A stretch of 64,000 bases of DNA from Fidelibacterota bacterium (GTDB lineage: Bacteria; Fidelibacterota; Marinisomatia; Marinisomatales; UBA1611), in NCBI GenBank assembly GCA_018658715.1, contig JABHUQ010000109.1, forward strand, positions 21,511 through 85,510, in the 5' to 3' direction. How positions within the stretch are numbered: the first letter of the stretch is position 1; the number at the start of each line of letters is the position of its first letter. A program made the position numbers and the translations under genes. Below, in pieces: positions 61,373 through 64,000 of this stretch. The notes beneath the pieces are model-generated. The model worked only from the letters and a program-made list of their open reading frames with translations, did no database searches and was not told where the DNA came from.

Positions 61373-64000
61373 ATGAATAAATCAATAAATATTTTAATAA
61401 TAATCTTTATCATTATAATTCATCCTACTTTTTCTCAAATAGTACAAGTAGGAGAAGGTAGCTATACAACTTCTTTTCCTGGAACAGATTCAGCTGGTAG
61501 AAATGAATATCCATCAGGATCTCCCCAGTTAAGTGGAAATGCTATTGGAAAACCAGTTCCAACAAATGATTGGTGGTCAAAACTCATAAAAGAAAATCAT
61601 GCTGATAATTTATTTAATTATCCATTAACTTTAAAAACTACCAATGAAGGTTTAATTGTCACTCACATTCCATGGGGAGTTATTGGTGATTCTGCACCTA
61701 TTGAAGTTGGCCTTACTGGCTTAATTACAAATAAAGCCACTGTTTCAGATTTCTCAGATTGGACTGTTACAATGAATTGGAATGATGGATCACATGACCT
61801 ACAGGCAACATCGGGGATTGGTATGCCATTTCTTTACTTTACTAAAGGGAGTACTGATGTTGTAGAAATAAAAGTAAACTCTGGAGCAACAACTATATCA
61901 GATGAAATTCTCATCATAGAAAATGCAACTAACAATAAAGACTTTGTTTTCTATGGGCCTGTTGGAAGTACTTGGTCTCAAAGCGGAAATATTTACAGTT
62001 CTACCTTAGATGATAAAAATTATTGGTCTATGGCCATGCTTCCAGACGTTTCAACTAGTGTAAGTACCATAGCTGATGAATACAAACAGTATGCTTATGT
62101 TTTTCCAACTAACACTATTACCTCTTGGAGTTTTGATCAAAGTAATTCAAAAATCACAACAAACTTTTTAGTTTCAACAGAAGTTAAAGAAGGAACAAAT
62201 ACAAATATGCTATTAGGGTTATTACCCCACCAGTGGAATAATTTAGCTTCAAACTCTCCAACTCCAAGTGAATATTCATATGACGTTGTAAGAGGGGAAT
62301 TAAAAACATTAGATGGTAATAGTTTTGTCGTGGAAAATACTTTCAAAGGGATTTTACCTACATTACCCTATTTAACTAATTATAGTGAAGGTTATAACCC
62401 ATCTGAAATGGACCAAAAAATTTCACAAATTGAAAATGATGGCTTAGCAACATGGACAGATTCATACAATGAAGGACAGATGATGAATAGAATGATTCAA
62501 ACTGCTAGGATTGCTGATCAAACTGGTGATTTTGAAGCAAGAGATAAAATGATTGGTACTATTAAAGAACGACTTGAAGATTGGTTAAGCTATCAATCTG
62601 GAGAAGTAGCATTTTTATTTTATTATAATGATAATTGGTCATCAATAATTGGATATCCAGCAGGTCATGGACAGGATAATAATATCAATGATCATCATTT
62701 TCATTGGGGATATTTTATTCATGCTGCTTCATTTATAGAACAGTTTGAACCTAGTTGGGCAGACCAGTGGGGGGGGATGATTAATTTATTGATTCGTGAC
62801 GCCGCTTCTTTTGATCGAGAAGACACAGAGTTTCCTTTTTTAAGAAATTTCAGTCCATATGCAGGCCATAGTTGGGCAAATGGTTTTGCTACTTTTCCCG
62901 GAGGAAACGATCAGGAATCAACTTCAGAAAGTATGCAATTTGCTTCTTCTTTGATACATTGGGGGACCATCACTGAACATGATGACATAAGAGACTTAGG
63001 TATCTATATTTATACTACAGAGCAAACGGCAGTAGAAGAATATTGGTTTGATATCTATGAGCGTAACTTTGAGATTTCTCAGCCAAACCAACAATATAAC
63101 TTAGTTTCGAGAGTTTGGGGAAATTCTTTTGATAATGGAACTTTTTGGACCTCTGACATTGCTGCATCTTACGGTATTGAAATGTATCCTATTCACGGAG
63201 GCTCTTTATACTTGGGTCACCATCAAGAATATGCAGAAAATCTATGGGATGAAATAACAACTAATACCGGAATTTTAAACAATGAAGTAAACCCTAATTT
63301 ATGGCATGATACATATTGGAAATATCTTTCTTTTATAGATGCTCAAGCAGCAATAGATCTCTACAATTCTAATCCAGATCGTGCATTAAAATTCGGTATT
63401 TCAGACGCACAAACTTATCATTGGTTACATTCCATGAATGCTATTGGAAGTGTAGATACTTCAATTACCGCTGATTATCCAATTTCTGCTACATTTAATA
63501 ATGGCGAGGAATTCACGTATGTTGCTCATAATTACTCGGATACTCCAATAACAGTTACCTTTTCAGATGGTTTTCAGTTAGAAGTACCAGCGGAAGAAAT
63601 GGCTACGAATAGAGGATCTAATATATCTGGAACTATCTCATCCGATTTTAATCAAGCCTATATTAATGGAAGTGCCAATTTGTTGGTTCAAACTGAAAAT
63701 CAGAATGTAAGTAGAGTTGAATATTATGACGGCACAGAGTTACTAGGAGAAATATTTACTTACCCATATGAGTATACAGCAACAAATCTTTCGTTAGGTA
63801 TGCATAATATGTATGCAAAAATTTACTCTGGCTCAGATTTAGGGATCACAAATATTTTTAATATTCAAGTTGGGGAACAACAACCTTATATTGGTAGCTT
63901 TTTTCAAATACCGGGGACTATTGAATCTGGTAAATATGATTCTTATGAAGGAGGAGTTGGACAAAATATTTCATATTATGATAATTCACAATATAATGAA
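61373..64000 (+). CDS. Secreted GH81 endo-beta-1,3-glucanase, 3' partial (absent from the ORF track)
   Basis: Open from the ATG at 61373 for 876 codons to the window end, with no stop. Signal SINILIIIFIIIIHPTFSQ. GH81 features: KPVPTNDWWSKLI (about 63), INDHHFHWGYFIHAA (about 438), NFSPYAGHSWANGFATFPGGNDQESTSESMQFA (about 495-520, with the two catalytic-region Glu in ESTSE), and VSRVWGNSFDNGTFW. After the catalytic domain (to about 700) comes an Ig-like domain (about 755-820), and at the end the start of a CBM6-like domain (FQIPGTIESGKYDSYEGG). It should cut laminarin or callose. It is read through the frame by hand because the track drops unterminated ORFs. Confidence 0.92.
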   Translation, partial: MNKSINILIIIFIIIIHPTFSQIVQVGEGSYTTSFPGTDSAGRNEYPSGSPQLSGNAIGKPVPTNDWWSKLIKENHADNLFNYPLTLKTTNEGLIVTHIPWGVIGDSAPIEVGLTGLITNKATVSDFSDWTVTMNWNDGSHDLQATSGIGMPFLYFTKGSTDVVEIKVNSGATTISDEILIIENATNNKDFVFYGPVGSTWSQSGNIYSSTLDDKNYWSMAMLPDVSTSVSTIADEYKQYAYVFPTNTITSWSFDQSNSKITTNFLVSTEVKEGTNTNMLLGLLPHQWNNLASNSPTPSEYSYDVVRGELKTLDGNSFVVENTFKGILPTLPYLTNYSEGYNPSEMDQKISQIENDGLATWTDSYNEGQMMNRMIQTARIADQTGDFEARDKMIGTIKERLEDWLSYQSGEVAFLFYYNDNWSSIIGYPAGHGQDNNINDHHFHWGYFIHAASFIEQFEPSWADQWGGMINLLIRDAASFDREDTEFPFLRNFSPYAGHSWANGFATFPGGNDQESTSESMQFASSLIHWGTITEHDDIRDLGIYIYTTEQTAVEEYWFDIYERNFEISQPNQQYNLVSRVWGNSFDNGTFWTSDIAASYGIEMYPIHGGSLYLGHHQEYAENLWDEITTNTGILNNEVNPNLWHDTYWKYLSFIDAQAAIDLYNSNPDRALKFGISDAQTYHWLHSMNAIGSVDTSITADYPISATFNNGEEFTYVAHNYSDTPITVTFSDGFQLEVPAEEMATNRGSNISGTISSDFNQAYINGSANLLVQTENQNVSRVEYYDGTELLGEIFTYPYEYTATNLSLGMHNMYAKIYSGSDLGITNIFNIQVGEQQPYIGSFFQIPGTIESGKYDSYEGGVGQNISYYDNSQYNE

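Noticed and set aside
62137-62346. 69-aa minus-strand ORF
   Set aside because: Lies fully inside the GH81 frame, which is open for 876 codons and has clear family motifs.

Overview
This is an AT-rich, gene-dense bacterial chromosome segment. Four things point to Candidatus Marinimicrobia (SAR406 / Neomarinimicrobiota) or a close relative in the FCB group: two secreted proteins end in a 'YPNPFNPVTT' type IX-like sorting domain, there are long FN3/caspase-fold surface proteins, a DUF4836-like lipoprotein, and a GH81 laminarinase. The taxon is inferred from style and family content; no 16S gene is present.

Layout. 0-6.5 kb: two tandem FN3 plus caspase-fold proteins (the first cut by the window start) and a membrane-anchored PKD-like protein. 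The caspase folds lack the expected His and Cys. 6.5-12.2 kb: ROK sugar kinase, tRNA-Met, gdhA, and a convergent receiver/PPDK-N fusion. 12.2-29.8 kb: ordinary housekeeping runs, comF-pgk-tpiA-secG, tRNA-Leu(GAG), a coiled-coil and a TPR secreted protein, HAD-acpS-nnr-vanZ-recN-murA, trkA-trkH, then enoyl-CoA hydratase, a DgcN-like and DgcA-like pair and methylmalonyl-CoA epimerase. Most of these genes overlap or abut and look like operons.

29.8-37.0 kb is an accessory island between mce and uvrC. It holds small genes, a START-domain remnant, a lipoprotein/ABC transporter operon, an alpha/beta-hydrolase lipoprotein, a DUF805 protein and a secreted unknown. Two families of interspersed repeats run through it: R1, about 62 bp, and R2, a hairpin followed by a 31-nt leader that ends exactly at a start codon. 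This is the least explained part of the window.

37.0-54.2 kb: uvrC, a subtilase with a dockerin-like tail, TlpA, a cystathionine beta-synthase-like enzyme, an SDR gene reduced to its two ends, an FMN reductase, Hsp20, a DegT-family aminotransferase, a TldD/TldE pair, a tRNA-queuosine mannosyltransferase homologue, tRNA-Leu(CAG), smpB-tyrS, a PafA-like phosphatase, a CNNM/CBS protein, an acidic small protein and tRNA-Ser(GGA).

54.2-64.0 kb, after tRNA-Ser: a MaoC-like hydratase, an atypical SDR, and three large secreted proteins (CotH kinase, an arylsulfotransferase/DUF1566 fusion, and a GH81 beta-1,3-glucanase that runs off the window end and is missing from the ORF track). Together with the proteases and phosphatase they suggest a heterotroph that processes algal polysaccharide and protein outside the cell.
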